A stretch of 64,000 bases of DNA, taken from Chrysoperla carnea. Taxonomy: Eukaryota; Arthropoda; Insecta; Neuroptera; Chrysopidae. Location: the NCBI RefSeq assembly GCF_905475395.1, contig NC_058339.1:35287172-35351171 (forward strand), given 5' to 3'. A program made the position numbers and the translations under genes. Positions 22,274 through 36,019 of this stretch are shown in pieces. The notes under the pieces were generated by a model. That model searched no databases. It was not told where the DNA came from and saw only the letters and a program-made list of their open reading frames with translations. The stretch's first letter is position 1; the number at the start of each line of letters is the position of its first letter.

Positions 22274-25200
22274 ATGAGTTTGTTGAATAATCCAGAATTT
22301 AAGGCCAAATACGATAAGTGTAAGAAAATTATTAAAGTATGGGAAACAAAATTTAAGGCGAAAAATGGTCGTATACCATCGAAGGTTTGAAACTATTTAT
22401 TAATAAGAGGTGTCTTTAATAGTCAGGGTAGTCGGGTCTCTGTTAAATTAGTAGTTAGTTATTTTCGTCTCTTTTTTGACCATAGTTTTAATTTGAAGAT
22501 ATTCTAAACTTAAAAAATAAGTGGAGATTATAAAATAGAATTCTTGCGGTTACCGGCAGATTTGAAAATTGACCCAAAGTGAGATGGCCGAAACCAATTT
22601 GATTCGAAACTTTTCTCGAAATTAATTTACGTTATAATTTTTTTAATGAACCCAAGTATCAGAGAAACCAGTAGATTACTATTTCATATACAAAAAATAG
22701 AAACCTGACTACAGAGAGGTTTTTAATCCTTTAATCAAACTTAAGATGTATTTTAACTGTGTTGTAATGTGTTGTAATTTTTTAGTTGGATATAAGGGAA
22801 GCAGATCAATTAGTTAAAAATGCTTACAAACGATATTTTCAATTAAAAACGGAAGCATTAAAGCATTCACTTGGAGATATAACAGAGGAGACACAATTAT
22901 TTTTTGATAATTCTACCTTGAATTTTGACGATTCGATAAATGAACAAAGTACGGAAACTTTTAATGATTCATCTACGAACGATGTTTTTGAACATAACGA
23001 AAATGCATGGGGTTCACATTTGGCGAAACCGAAAGAAACTACAAAACAAATTGAAGAAAAAAAATCAAAGCTCACACGAAAACTATCTGAAAAAATTTTT
23101 ACTGGCTCGAAATTTGCAAAGAAAAATCCACGAAAATCATTTACAAATAAATCAAAAAGTTTAGACTTATCATCTAATTCACAAACGTCTGAGACTCTTT
23201 CACAATCTTCTTTGGATAAGCCAGAAACAAACGCGTTATCAGAGAAAATTGAAAATGATTCAATTTTAATTGACGAGAAAATAAAAATTGTTAATGAAAG
23301 AGAAAATTTAAATTCGACGAAACCGATAAATTTCTTACAAATTGCCGAAAATTCTGATTTGAAACCAAAGAAAAGTTTAAATAGGGATTGGTTAGATCGA
23401 GTCAGTCAACAAAATAATATCGAAACTGATAATTTTGAATGTATTACTGATTTTAAAGAACCTTCTGAAACAAAATCTGTGTATGGATTATCGAATTTTC
23501 ATTCATTGAATTTATCAAAAATTGTCGAAGCCAAATCTGTAACTGCGGATCGTGATTTAACTGAAAAATCTACGGATTATACAATACCTGAAATATCTAC
23601 AAATGCTCCTGAAGTAGAAAATATTTGTTCCGAAAATGAAGATATTGTTGCAAACAGTGATCCAGAAAATGAAATTATTAAACTTGTTTCACATATTAAG
23701 AAGAAGCGACGAATTCTTACAGCATCGACGAGGAACAATATTTCGATTATTCCGAAAAAGAAAAAAGAAATAATGAAAAAACCAGTGAAACATATTGAAA
23801 AAGATGAAGTAAAACCACGTAAAACTTATACACGAAAAGTTAAAACCCATGCAATGTCTCAGACGAATGAAATTATCAATAATTTAATGTCGGATGATAT
23901 CGAAGATCCATATGCTGCTGACTCAGACGGTGATCCCGATTTTGATATAAATTCGAGCGTAAAAAACACGTCATCAAATCTAGAAGAAGCAATTCTATCA
24001 CAACAGAATAGCCCAAACACATTACCAACTGTTAAAAAAGGAAGAAAAATCAAATCTGTTCAAAAAAGTCCCAAAGAATCAAAATCAAAAAAACTAAAGG
24101 AACCTAGCAATCAAAATCGTGGTAAGAAAAGGAAAAAAGATGAAACTGAAACTGAAGAAGCAGATGCAAAATCTGATTCAGAATTAGGCCCAATAAACAT
24201 TAAAGAAATGTATCGGTGTAAAGTACCAGAAACAGTTCCAAGATTTCAATCGTTGAAGAAAATTAAATTAACAAAATCCACTTCACCGAAAATGGATGTA
24301 GAAGAATCTGAGACGTGTAGTAAAATAAGTACAGACAATTTTATTCGTTTAAATTTAAGAAAAAAAGTCTTTGTACGCGGTAAAAAGACTATGACATTTG
24401 CAAAGCATCAAAAAAGTAAATGGAAAGCAAAGAAGAAAGCTTTAGCATTAGCTGGACCAGATATGGATATGGGGGGATGCGATGGTGGTCAATTGAAATG
24501 TTTTACATGTGGTGGAATCGGGCATTTTTCACGACAATGCAAAGCTTTAAAAGGTGAACAATTGTTACCATTAGAAGCAGATAAGGGAGAAGTTTGTCCG
24601 TTTCCAACACTTGAAGAAGCTTATCAAAATGCAACACAATCAAAATTATCAATACACGTTACTAGGACACAAAATCGTTTAGATGCAGACAATTTAGAAA
24701 ATTCAGAAGTAGATAATTACGATAATGTTTTCGAAGATGAGCCAATTGACATGGCTAAAGTCGATGAATTAATAAGCTTTGTAGAATCATCGAAAAATGA
24801 AACAGAAAACTTAGTATCTGAAACTACTGAAAACGACAATCCATTTATAGTAAAACCTCTTTATAATCGACTCTCTGATGGTAGTTTAATAGACACACCT
24901 GGTGAAGTTTACGAATCCTTAAATCAATTTGGTTTTACAACATTCAGGCAAGGACAAGAGAAAGCAATAATGCGTATTCTTTCAGGTCTGTCAACTTTAG
25001 TCACGTTGAGTACAGGGTCTGGAAAAAGTTTGTGTTATCAGTTACCTGCATATTTATATGGTAAATATCGTTCACCGTCCATAGCTCTGGTTATATCCCC
25101 TCTAATTTCATTAATGGATGATCAAGTTTCCCAATCGGAACGGACTGCATGTTTGCATGCTGGCATGTCAAAAGTAGCGCGAAAAAAAACCTTGGATTCA

Positions 25201-27507
25201 TTAAAAAGTGGATGCTATGATTCATTACTAATATCACCCGAAGCCATTGTTGGAAGTTTGGATTCTTTAATACGAAGATTACCGCCTATATCATTTGCCT
25301 GCATCGATGAAGTGCATTGTGTATCACAATGGAGTTACAATTTTCGACCGAGCTATCTAACAATATGCCGTGTACTTCGAGAACGGCTTGGTGTTAAAAC
25401 TCTTTTAGGTTTAACAGCAACTGCCCCATTAACAACTCAGCAAAGTATATTGTCACATCTAGGAATTCCAGAAAATGATACAGAGAGTGTTGTGGGTGCA
25501 ACACCGCTTCCAGAAAATTTAACGCTAACTGTTTCGAAAGATGGACGACGTGATGCAGCTCTGGTGGCAATTTTAAAATCAGAACGATTGAAAGATTACA
25601 AATCAATTATTGTATATTGTACACGACGAAATGATTGTGAACGATTAGCTGGAATTCTAAGAACATGTTTTCAGGATCAAGTTGCCACGGTTAAAAAAAA
25701 TCGTAGAGGAATTAATTACAGTGTCGAGGCTTATCATGCTGGGTTGTCACAAAGTCGTCGTCGAACTATACAAAATGCATTTATGAAGGGTGATTTGAAA
25801 ATTGTGATCGCTACCGTTGCTTTTGGTAAGTTTTAAGTAATAGTAGACACATTGCCGGATTAGGATATCAAAATTCTATTGTATACTTTTTCTAAGAGAT
25901 ATAAGGGATAAGTTATTTTCTCAATCCATTATAACAATGTGTGTAACAGATACCTGCAAAAAGTTGAAACTATGTTGATTTTATCGCAGGAAATTATCCC
26001 ATTCTTATGAGAATATCGTGCAGATGACGTGGAGAAGCTACACACAAAGGTATTTAAATATAAAATTCAAATTATACACAGTTTAGAAAAAGTAAAATAG
26101 ATTTTCCTGATCCTATTCTGCAATGCAACTGAATTATTAAAAGAATATTCATTTTCGATTTTAGGAATGGGAATAAATAAATCAGATATACGAGCTGTGA
26201 TTCATTATAACATGCCACGAAGTTTTGAAAGCTATGTCCAGGAAGTAGGTCGAGCCGGCCGTGATGGATTACCTGCTCATTGTCATCTATTCTTGGATTC
26301 ACAGGGTAATGATCAATGTGAATTACGACGGCATATCTTTTCTGATTCACTAGATCGTCATGTCATTCGTAAATTATTAGAAAAAGTGTTCATTCCATGT
26401 GAATGTAAATCGCGTGGAATTCTTTGTCCTAAACATGAAGTTGCTTTTTCTATTGAAGATACTGTACGATTAATGGATGTTCCAGAAGAAAATATAGCAA
26501 CTTTGTTATGCTATTTAGAATTACATGAAAGTTCATTTGTCCAGGTAATACATAAAATGTCGGTAATAGAAATGCACTTCAACCGAAATTCTAATTCTTT
26601 AAATATTTAGGTTTTAAGTTCTGCATATACATGGTGCAAAGTTACTTCATATGGGGGGCCTAAAGCTATAAATGAAGCTGCTCAAAATTGTGCACCTTTG
26701 GCTATGGCAATTGCAATGGAAGTAAAAAAAGGAACGAAATTTGAAAATTTAAATACGATTGAATTCCCTGTTATAGAAGTTGCATCGGCTATTGGATGGG
26801 AAAGTGGAATGGTCAAACATTATTTGAAAAATTTAGAATGGACTACAGGTAAGAAATTAAAGATTAAATAAATTTTGAGAGGCTAATAATATTTTTGTTA
26901 CTAGTAAATGGGCAGCCAAAACGATCAACCATTTCCGTGGAATTATCCAACTTAGGTTTTCGTGTTCGTGCTGCCGGTGACTTAAGTTCAAATGATTTAG
27001 ACATGGCTTTGGATTATCTACATAATCGCGTTCAACAACAAGAGAAAACTGCATTAATTCAACTTCAAAAATGTTTTGATGCTTTCTCTAGTGTCGCAAC
27101 AAATAGTTTTATGATATCTGATGAAGAAGCTTTGGAATACAGTGACAAAATTAAACAAATAATTTTTAATTATTTCCAATCTACAGACTTTATCGAGGAA
27201 AATTATATTTTAAGGGTAAGTTTCTTTACCATAAATGATTGCCGAAAGTATAATCGCACATTTTTTTTCCAAACAGACAGGAGAAATCAATGAGTCACAT
27301 ATTAGCCAAGATGTGCGAGCCATGATCTCAATGTATCGTGATAATAATTTCACTGCACGTGCAATTGCCAGGATATTTCATGGTATACAAAGTCCAAATT
27401 ATCCAGCAGTGATTTGGGGTCGTTGTAAATATTGGCGTGCACATTTAAAATCCGATTTTAATGCAATTTGTAAAATTGCTACCCAAGAGATTATTCGAAT
27501 GCGCTGA
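22274..27507 (+). CDS. RecQ4: ATP-dependent DNA helicase RecQ4 (RECQL4 type)
   Basis: Nuclear 3'-5' DNA helicase needed for replication origin firing and repair. Six exons: 22274-22384, 22786-25825, 26165-26544, 26611-26848, 26905-27215, 27277-27507. Phases agree and give 1,436 residues. The N-terminus (KCKKIIKVWETKFKAKNGRI, then SKLDIREADQLVKNAYKRY) is the Sld2-like domain that in RECQL4 binds replication factors. A long charged, Lys/Glu/Ser-rich disordered stretch follows, then a CCHC zinc knuckle CFTCGGIGHFSRQC at about 609-622, as in vertebrate RECQL4. Helicase core: FRQGQEKAIMRILSG, Walker A STGSGKSLCYQLP near 780, DEVHC near 878, GLTATAP, then GMGINKSDIRAVIHYNMPRS and YVQEVGRAGRDG. The C-terminus ends NYPAVIWGRCKYWRAHL, as expected for RecQ4. 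No RQC or HRDC domain is visible. Most of the protein lies in one 3,040-bp exon. Confidence 0.96.
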
Positions 27508-28469
27508 TAAATATGTTTGTTATGAAAAAGTTTTTTGGTGTTTGTAAGTAGTAAAATTTTTTCGTTTTCTTTTTGCTTTAAAATTTTATCCAGTGATACA
27601 CACTTAAAAAGTGATGTTTTTTAAATAGAAAATAAGATCGCAGTAAGATTTATAGCCTGGTTAACATGTATTCGATATTTATAAAAGTGTTATCACAATT
27701 TGGATCTCAGTTCACTTAAAAATTTCCTGTTATTCTACGCCTTTGATTACCAGGTTAATATATCGAAATTCGAGTAAAAATTTATAAACAAGGGAGTGGA
27801 AAACTGTAATCAACGTAACTATAAATGATGCAAGTTATTTATCATATTTTTACTAAATATATTATTTATAATTTGCTATTTACTAATGAAAATCTATATC
27901 TCAGTGATTAATTACGCCGAGAGACATAAAAAATCCCTGACACGGCACTGAATATAATTTTTTTGTTACTAATTAAATCCGGGTTTGTATGATTTGGAAA
28001 ATTTTTGTATTTACATAAAACTTAGACTTCATCCCACAGTACCTGATTCGAAATATTTGAAAATAGGATACATGTTGACCCGGTTTTAGATATATAGTCC
28101 GAAATATGTGATAATGATTACTTTTATCAGAAGCAATAGGCTATGATTAGTTTAGAGCCACTTTAATGACATAATCCTAAGGCATCACAATGACAGTTCT
28201 TGTTTTATCAATTTTCATTTAAGAGAGATTTCCCTCCCTTTACGTCTTTCGAATAATCTTTACATTATACAATCAGGGTTGCGTTTAGCTAACATTATAA
28301 CTCTGGTTAAAAAATCAAATTAATTTAGAATTGAATCCCGATTGAAAGCTTAGAATTTTTCCTTTTGTAGTGATAATTTGAATGAATTTCAATCGGATAT
28401 GATTTTACTTCTAAAACGTAAAAAATTTTATTTTTTAACCAGAAAAATCAGATCACATTATATATAATA
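27508..28469. other. Convergent intergenic region after RecQ4
   Basis: Holds the RecQ4 3' UTR. No coding frame of interest and no clear AATAAA close to the stop codon (an AATAAG lies near 27631). Otherwise unremarkable AT-rich DNA. Confidence 0.35.
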
Positions 28470-29257
28470 ACACCGTGCGACACGATTTTGGTGCCCAGAA
28501 TACAAATAGCTGTTTTCTAGGAAATTTAACCTGCTGAACACAAAAATCTCAACGAAATTTTTCTGTTACGTTACGTTTCTGGGTAAAGTTCAGTTTTTTT
28601 ACTTTATGAGTAAGGTTCCCTGTAGTCAAATTTTAGGGGTTAGGTAATTACGAAATAAAAATTAATCACTTCGTAATGTAATTTCCGACTTTCGTACCTC
28701 AGCTTTGACAATCAGAATAAAGGCTTGATCCAAAAATCAGCTCACGGTAGAATTTAAAAAGGTCGGAAAGCTTTACCCGATAAGTACCTACCGTAACCGA
28801 GTTAATTACATAAGCTTTGATACGCCAATCCCAATATAAGTGTTTATTGTCAGATTGAACCCTTGATCCAAAAAACAGCTCATAATCCAATTTAAGGAAG
28901 TAAAAACTCTTAATATTTGAGTACGTGACTTACTGCCTAAATAAGGAAACCTGATTATCCAAATTTCCCAGTTACCCACCTTCGTTTTGACATACCAAGC
29001 ACAGTATAAGTTTTCATGTTCAGAATGAACTGAAAAGAACTGAAAATCAGCTCATGAAACAATTTTGGGAAGCCAAAAATTTTTACATTTTGAAAATCTA
29101 CAATACAATGAAAATAGTTTTGACGTTGCACCTTAAAAACTCGTTAGAAAAATTTGATCGCTATTATCGTGATCAGCAAGTTCAGTTTGAATGAAATTTG
29201 AATGGAAAATAGCCATTTAGATCACGGGTTCTCCAATTCTAATTTTTCGCACGGTGT
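28470..29257. mobile_element. Non-autonomous element with ACACCGTGCG inverted ends and internal repeats
   Basis: The left end, ACACCGTGCG at 28470, is matched by CGCACGGTGT ending at 29257. A weaker second block, TAGCTGTTTTC against the reverse complement of GAAAATAGCC, lies inside each end. The 788-bp interior contains at least three imperfect direct copies of a module with TTGATCCAAAAATCAGCTCA (near 28725, 28863 and, diverged, 29036), each preceded by a TTTGAYA...CARTATAAG block. No transposase is encoded. This looks like a MITE with internal subrepeats, lying between the convergent RecQ4 and KATNIP genes. The target duplication is uncertain. Confidence 0.6.
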
Positions 29258-29493
29258 AATTAATATACATGTATAAATTTTTACAATCTTCTGATAAAAG
29301 TAACCAATATGAGTAATTTTTATTATGGTTTGTTAAAAATAAGCCGACCATAACTTTATTAAATATTGTTTTTATTTTTTATTTGAGAAAAATGTATTTT
29401 TGTACTTTTAATATAGAGTAATAAATTAATTTTTTCATTAAACGTACAGTATATAAATTAACACTTAAAACAAATTATTTCGAATATTTAATG

Positions 29494-32400
29494 CTAGGAG
29501 GTATTTAATGATGTAAACGGTCTTTGTGATTGATCTGCGCATAAAATTGAACCACCGGTTGTAACTCGTTGTTCGTTATCCATTAAGGTAACTTGATGTT
29601 GATGTTCAGCCCTAAAACAAAAACATCATTTCTATGGTCACAAGTGTCACAAAAGTAACGATTTTACCTTAAAAATTTTTCAGACTAAAGATACAAGGAT
29701 AGAAAAATCTATTTAGTGAGCATAGAAATATGACCTTGAAATGTCAACGGAATTTTATTTTATTTATAGTGAATTGATTTGCATTCGATTTCTATCAGAT
29801 GCTTGTGAATTGCAACATCGAAGTTTTCCGAAAATACTCATGTTATAATTCCGAACGTTTCACGATAATGATGAAATGATTATAAAAAAAAGTAAATAAA
29901 CTATACGTTTGGAATTTGGGTGTTGTACGTATATAGACATGAAATAGACCACGATTGTATTTATAAAGATATCTTACGTATATTTCCCACTATTTTCTTC
30001 AGGTATATTTTTATTGAATAATATTGTTGAAGGCACAACTGGTGTCGTATTTGCTGGTTCCAATTTTCCATTATAAACTAATAAATCGTCAACCAAAATC
30101 TAAAAATTTTTATTTTTTATAGTATGATAATTGTCTCTATCATGGTAACGTAAATTTTTCAATATTTACCTCAAACTCTTTAACACCACGAGAGGGTGTT
30201 TTTGCATAATTCCAAATTTTAATTATTGATATTGTTACAATATGATCAAATATTAAATAAATTCGATTCAAATGTCCAGGTAATATTGGTGCTAACCATG
30301 AGTGTATTGCATCATTTGTGGTATTTATATCATCTATTAACTTATCCGGTGTTCGAATATCATTGTCTACACCTTCCAAAATATTTATACTTTCTGGAAA
30401 TGCTGCAATATCTATAAATAAAACAAGTACAATATTAAAATTAATTTTATTTGTGTGCTTATTTTATTGAGATAATTAAAAAAATTGTAAACGGATTTTT
30501 TTTGTGGTTCTCAATCAAAAATTTACAAATTTAATAGCAAAATATATGATATATAGGTTTTCCACCTATACTGTAGTTTTTATTTAAACACTACAAATGA
30601 ACCAAATTTAAAAGGTTGGATTTATCAACGAATTTGTGCTATTGAGATTATTCTAGATTAGGTTAGTTTGAAGGTCTCAGTATTATAAAATCAATTAACA
30701 GATAGACGGGTGATGGAAACCTAGAAACAAAAAAAATTATACTTACTGTTTAAATTAAGATGTATTTTTTTCCCTTTTTCATCATAAGCCTGTATACCAT
30801 TTAGTCCCACATAATAAGGATCACCATATGTGGAAAATATTAAAATTTGAAAAACAAATCCTTGTGGTAATGTAGGACATTCATAATAATCTTCATCGTT
30901 GATTGATTTATGATTTAGAGAACAATTTGTATTAATTGAATTTTCTTCGATTGGAGAACTTAATTTTTTGATATTAAAGAAATGTATATCTTGAGAAAAA
31001 TTATAATGCAAATTTCCTGGTGCACGGCGTAAAATAAATATATGGGAATTATCCTCAGAATTCATTATGGGCTTATTATTAATGATTATTGTTAATTGTT
31101 TTACGCCAGCAAATGATAAATCCATTGATGAATTGTAATTCCAAAAACGAAAGCCTAAAAAGTAATAATTTCTAGAATAATAATACCATTTCAGTTTTAT
31201 TTTACCAAGAATCGCTAATAGAGTCCGATCTTGCCGTGTGTGATATATTTTACGCTGGAATTAAATTGCATGATACTAACCGATAATTGCAGATACTTCA
31301 TGTAGAAACAAATGCATAATAATCGGATGATTCGTAATAAATTCATCGCTCCACATATTATTTGGATCCATAGTCACATTTTCCGTACCAATAAGTCGTA
31401 TTAATTTCGAATCATTTTCATTATGTTGTAGTTGGATATCACGAATAGGAACAGATTCGTTATCAGTATTCAGTACTTCCAAACCAGTTAAACCGATCAC
31501 ATGTGGTTTACCCCAATTTGAAAGTAAAATTAATGTTATATGATCTGTTGAGTATGATTCAGTAGGATTTTTTTGGCATTCCACATTTTTTATCACAGCA
31601 CTTGTGAATGGCCGAGTATTCTAAAATTATTACAAATTTTAAAAAAAATTTGTATTTATTTTCAAGGAACTATATTTATCAAGTACATCTTCAAAAGAGG
31701 CTTTTTAGTGAAGCGAGTGTCTTCTAAATTTATTTTTTCCATACGCTTACTTGTGAAACGTTTGATTAGATCCTACCTAGATATCGCATCTTTTATCGAA
31801 AGCCTTCCTTAACGGCGGGTAGGTCAAATACGTACCAGGAAATCAAATGCGAAAGGATGAATCCTTGAAGTAGTGCAATAAAAATTTTCAATGCCTAGAA
31901 TAGAATCTACTATGTGAGTATAGAGGGGAGTAGTTGACAAAGAATGTTACGTAGTAGTCGTAGGATTGTTAAAGTGGAAATAAACTCAAGGTACAGGTTG
32001 ACCGCGAAGTAGAGCTGGTAGGTGGATAACCGGAAAAGGCGGAAAATCGGCTCATCTCCTTGTTTGATAGGTAAAAGCTTACAACGAATTGTATTACTAG
32101 AAAAAGATTCAGCTAATCTAAGGATAAACCGAATTAAATTTTGAGCTTATGTTTTAGCAATCACTTCTTATAAGAAAGTTTTGAGTTCCTCCTTTCTATT
32201 CTAGAGTGTGGCGTAGTTTTTTTAATTACTTTTTACACTTACCTCTATTGTAGATGTTGATGGTCTTTCCAAAATTTCTTGTTCAATATCAGTAAGAATT
32301 TGCCCTGATACTAAGTGGTATGATGTATCGTTCTTTGAAATTTCTTCTAAAATATTATCATCCGTTGTAAATAAAATTGTCTAAAATGATGAAAATTTGA

Positions 32401-35352
32401 TTTAAAAACAATTTTTATTTGAGAGTGAAATATAAAATTATTTTCATAATTTATACATCATATGCCTACATCACCAAATTCATCCATATTTCCAATTATT
32501 CCACCACGTGCCCTAGCAATTTCACCTTGAAATATATACAAATTATTTAATGTGATTTCTACATCTTTGGCACCACGATATGAATGTATTCTTGATTTAT
32601 TATAATTCTATAATATAAAAAAAACGATTATTTAATTTTTCTAGAAGAGCTAACATAATAATTTAGTGGTAATGGAAACATAGAGTGTAGCCCTTTTAAT
32701 TATAATAATTGATAATAATCTCAAATGGTGGGCTTACTCACCCAAATTCTGAGCATCGCTAAAGACTCTACTGATGCAAAAATAATCTTAATAATGTGCC
32801 TCGAACCAGGATTGAATGGTGCAAGCCACATATGCATATCATCTCTTGTTCGATTTACGCCGTCTACTAAATTTGATACAACGCGAGGATCATTTGTATA
32901 TTCTGGTAGAATATTTATATCTGATGGATCAGCAGTTACCTAAAAATATATATGTAGAATAATGAAATAGAAAAATAAGTTTTCAAAACTTGTTTGTTGC
33001 TAAAATGGCATGTTTTGTTCTGTTTGCCCATCTTCAAACAGTTTATGGTAACATGTTACATAAATTTAATGAAAAATCACATATTTAGAAAAATTATAAT
33101 TCTTAATTTTGCATACTTCTCTGATTTTAATTGGTTTTCCTTTATCAGAAAATAATTCGATTCCATTTAGTCCAACATAATGACGATCACCCCATGTTGT
33201 TTTTATATTGATTTCGAGTATATTACCTCTCGGTAATTCCGGTATTATGAATTGATTCGTATCCAAATTACGAAAATTATTTTGTTCTTGATACTCAATG
33301 AATGATTTTGAATTATTTTCTTTACGGAAATTATTTAAATTATTATTTCTCGAACAAGGTGTATCTACAATAGAAAAAAAAACATACAACTCTTCTTAAA
33401 ACGCTGAAAATTGTTAGTTGGAACTTATTTTCAACACTCGGTTAACCATTAAAATGCTTTTTATAACTGCTTCTTCTTGAAGATATAGAGACAATGATTG
33501 ATGGATGGACTTCGTTTTGTCAATAATTTTGAACTCCTTTCTATTTGTATTTGATATAAATACTTCTAGAGTAATTATAATCCCCTTAACATATTTGGTC
33601 TATAAATCCAGCTTTTTGACAAATATATACTGTTTACGGAAAATAAAATTCTATCGATATGATTCTATTTTCATGTACTACACACTATGTGAAAACAAAA
33701 AAACTTGTTAATATCATAGAATCGACTTTCGAGATCTGACTTATCCCAAATTTCTACCCGAATACATTCACGATTTTTGTCCCATCACAAAGCCGTTGGC
33801 GGATGATAACTCTTATTCAGAATACTCGAATTTCAATGGTCATTTTCAGCGTATATTGAATTTAGTCGTCAGAAATGCGTCACTTACACTTTATTTTAGC
33901 ATTTTCGTCGTTGAATTAAGATTGACTTTGTAAAATATTCAGTGTTCTGAACTCAGTAGATTCGAAATCAGAATATAAAAAATGTATAAATAAATCTATA
34001 CAAGTGTTGAGAATATAGAATGGGGGTACCTATACCAAAACATGAGCAGCTACCAGAAACATGGTCTTGGAAGGAATCGAAAATACTGAGTTTTAGTTAG
34101 ATTTTGAATTTACTTTTATCGCAATCAAGTCGCGAAAGTTTCTCTTTTAAGTTTATTATACTAACCAAATTTTTTCATAGTCTTCAACTATATCGATGTT
34201 TCCACTTTTACACTATTCCCAAATAAATAAAAATTTTAAAATGAAAAAACTAGTTTTTTAATATTATGAAAAATTACAAAAAATAAAAAAGTTTCAGTAT
34301 ATATAATATTTAAAAAAAAAAAAAGCTACACATTTATATCTATATCCACTTATGAAAAAAGAAAATCAATTCTCACCACCTGCTTTGTTCGAAAAATACT
34401 GTAAAGGATTCCATATTTTATAATTTTCAAGTTTCTTTGTCGATTTACTAACAAATATTTCTGATGTATCACTCAATATTTTATGAAACGGACTTGTGTG
34501 AGCTGAAGATGATGTCTGAAAATCTGATGTAGGTTGTGATTGAATTGATGCACGACGTCCATATTTTGCTGATTGACTTGTTTTGCTAGAAATTCAAAAA
34601 TATTTGGGTGAAGTATTCTATTAAATATTAAATGTGTAATCGTGAAATACCTGTTGTTAGTATTTATCGAGCCTAAATCATTATTCGATTGTGAACTGGC
34701 CAGGGGTAATAAATGAGTTGGTATTTCAACACTTAAACTTTTTTCAAAATGTGCAATTGTTTCAGCATTTGTTAAATTTGCTAATGGATCATGATAAGTT
34801 TTATTTGGAGTTTTGTTTGGAGCATCACCAGTGCCAATACCTTCGATTTCAACTGATTTTTTATTCCTAAAAATATAAGCCATGTTTTAAAATTAATCGC
34901 TTAAAGTGAACTAATCATTACAATAATCATAATTTGGATGAACTGATGAAGAACGGAGCCCTCCGGCTGGGTTTAAATTTTTAATAGATTCGATTACTCG
35001 AAAGTCGAAACTCGAAAATTGGTATTCTTCATTTTCGATTTGTTTTACTATGTTTAACAATATTCCATCGTCAACTCGTGGCGCCACGGATATCGTAAAT
35101 ATGCTCAATTTTTAATCATTTTGATTTAACGGGGAGCCGATTTAACATACGACGATAGTTTAGGGCTGCTAAGACGATTAGTATTTGTTAAGGCTATATA
35201 ATATATTTTTTCAAGACTCTTACCGGTGCTAAAAATTCTATGTAATCATATTGAACTTACTCCGTTATATCTTCAAGCCATTGTGGAACGTCTTTTTTTG
35301 AATTTTTATCGAAAGATGCGGTTGAAAATAAATCTGAATTAGTTTTAGACAT
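29494..35352 (-). CDS. KATNIP: Katanin-interacting protein (KATNIP/KIAA0556) orthologue
   Basis: Microtubule- and cilium-associated protein that binds katanin; human mutations cause a Joubert syndrome. Twelve exons, 5' to 3': 35261-35352, 34651-34866, 34380-34585, 33117-33364, 32742-32939, 32470-32607, 32243-32380, 31281-31620, 30747-31154, 30170-30411, 29978-30099, 29494-29611. All phases agree and give 821 residues. Diagnostic blocks: NILEINIKTTWGDRHYVGLN, VTADPSDINILPEYTNDPRV, NLVDGVNRTRDD, NYNKSRIHSYRGAKDVEITL, TILFTTDDNILEEI, FSTYGDPYYVGLNGIQAYD, NILEGVDNDIRTPDKLIDD and KIWNYAKTPSRGVKEFE. The repeated W/YGD-YVGLNG modules are the DUF4457 repeats. The human protein is about twice as long; the insect form lacks much of the N-terminal part. 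Exon 3 has two donors three bases apart (34380 or 34377), adding or skipping one Gly. Confidence 0.94.
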
Positions 35353-35737
35353 TTTTTTTTTCAAACGCTATAAAATTCCATGTTAGGTATTCTTAATATA
35401 AAAAAAGTTAAAATATCAAATTTTTCTCGCAGGGCCTCTCTTGAACAGAAGTTATTAGAAGATAATAAGAAGTTAATTTTATTTTGTAAGCATTTATTTT
35501 AGTGAATGGTTGTTTAATGTATGAAATGTGTGTTTAGACTAATTTTATGTTTGTGTTATTTATTATACGGTGTAATTACTATAGCAACAGGATAACAACA
35601 TTTTATTCACAAGCCATGGTAGAAATGATCTTTAAGGGCCAGGTCAATTCTATAATTATGTATATTATATTAGTGATAGTAAATATTTTTTTTTACGACT
35701 TTGCTTATTATAAATACTTCCATTTTAGTAATAACAC
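35353..35737. promoter_or_regulatory. KATNIP upstream region
   Basis: Sequence immediately 5' of the KATNIP start codon. It presumably holds the promoter, but no core element or X-box-like ciliary RFX site was recognised. The open frame at 35547-35750 overlaps the LINE tail and is not convincing. Confidence 0.3.
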
Positions 35738-35762
35738 GTTGCCAATATAACCTAACCTAACC
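35738..35762 (+). mobile_element. 25-bp LINE tail insertion with 12-bp target duplication
   Basis: GTTGCCAATATAACCTAACC plus five more bases, ending in the same AATATAACCTAACCTAACC tail as the copies at 36020 and 48640, flanked by perfect TAGTAATAACAC at 35726-35737 and 35763-35774. The matching flanks show that this tiny piece is a complete retrotransposition event, truncated almost to nothing. Confidence 0.8.
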
Positions 35763-36019
35763 TAGTAATAACACTAAAGAAATTCCAAATTTGGTAAAAC
35801 TCTACAAATCGATAAACATATTTCTTTGAATGTTAGACTTATAGAAAATATAAAAGTTATTTTCAGAACTTAGCTTTCTAAAAATAAAGGTGTTTGCTAG
35901 AAGAAGGCGCAAAAAAAATTAAGAGAATATTCTTCAGTCAATTGATTGTTTGTTTTCACTTGTTTTTTTATAATACTAAATGTTTTTGTGAAAAGTATAC
36001 ACTTTTTACACATCTGGAA

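Noticed and set aside
34911-35108. Possible extra KATNIP exon
   Set aside because: The acceptor is weak and purine-rich, and exon 1 (phase 2) joins directly and in frame to the well-supported exon at 34866.
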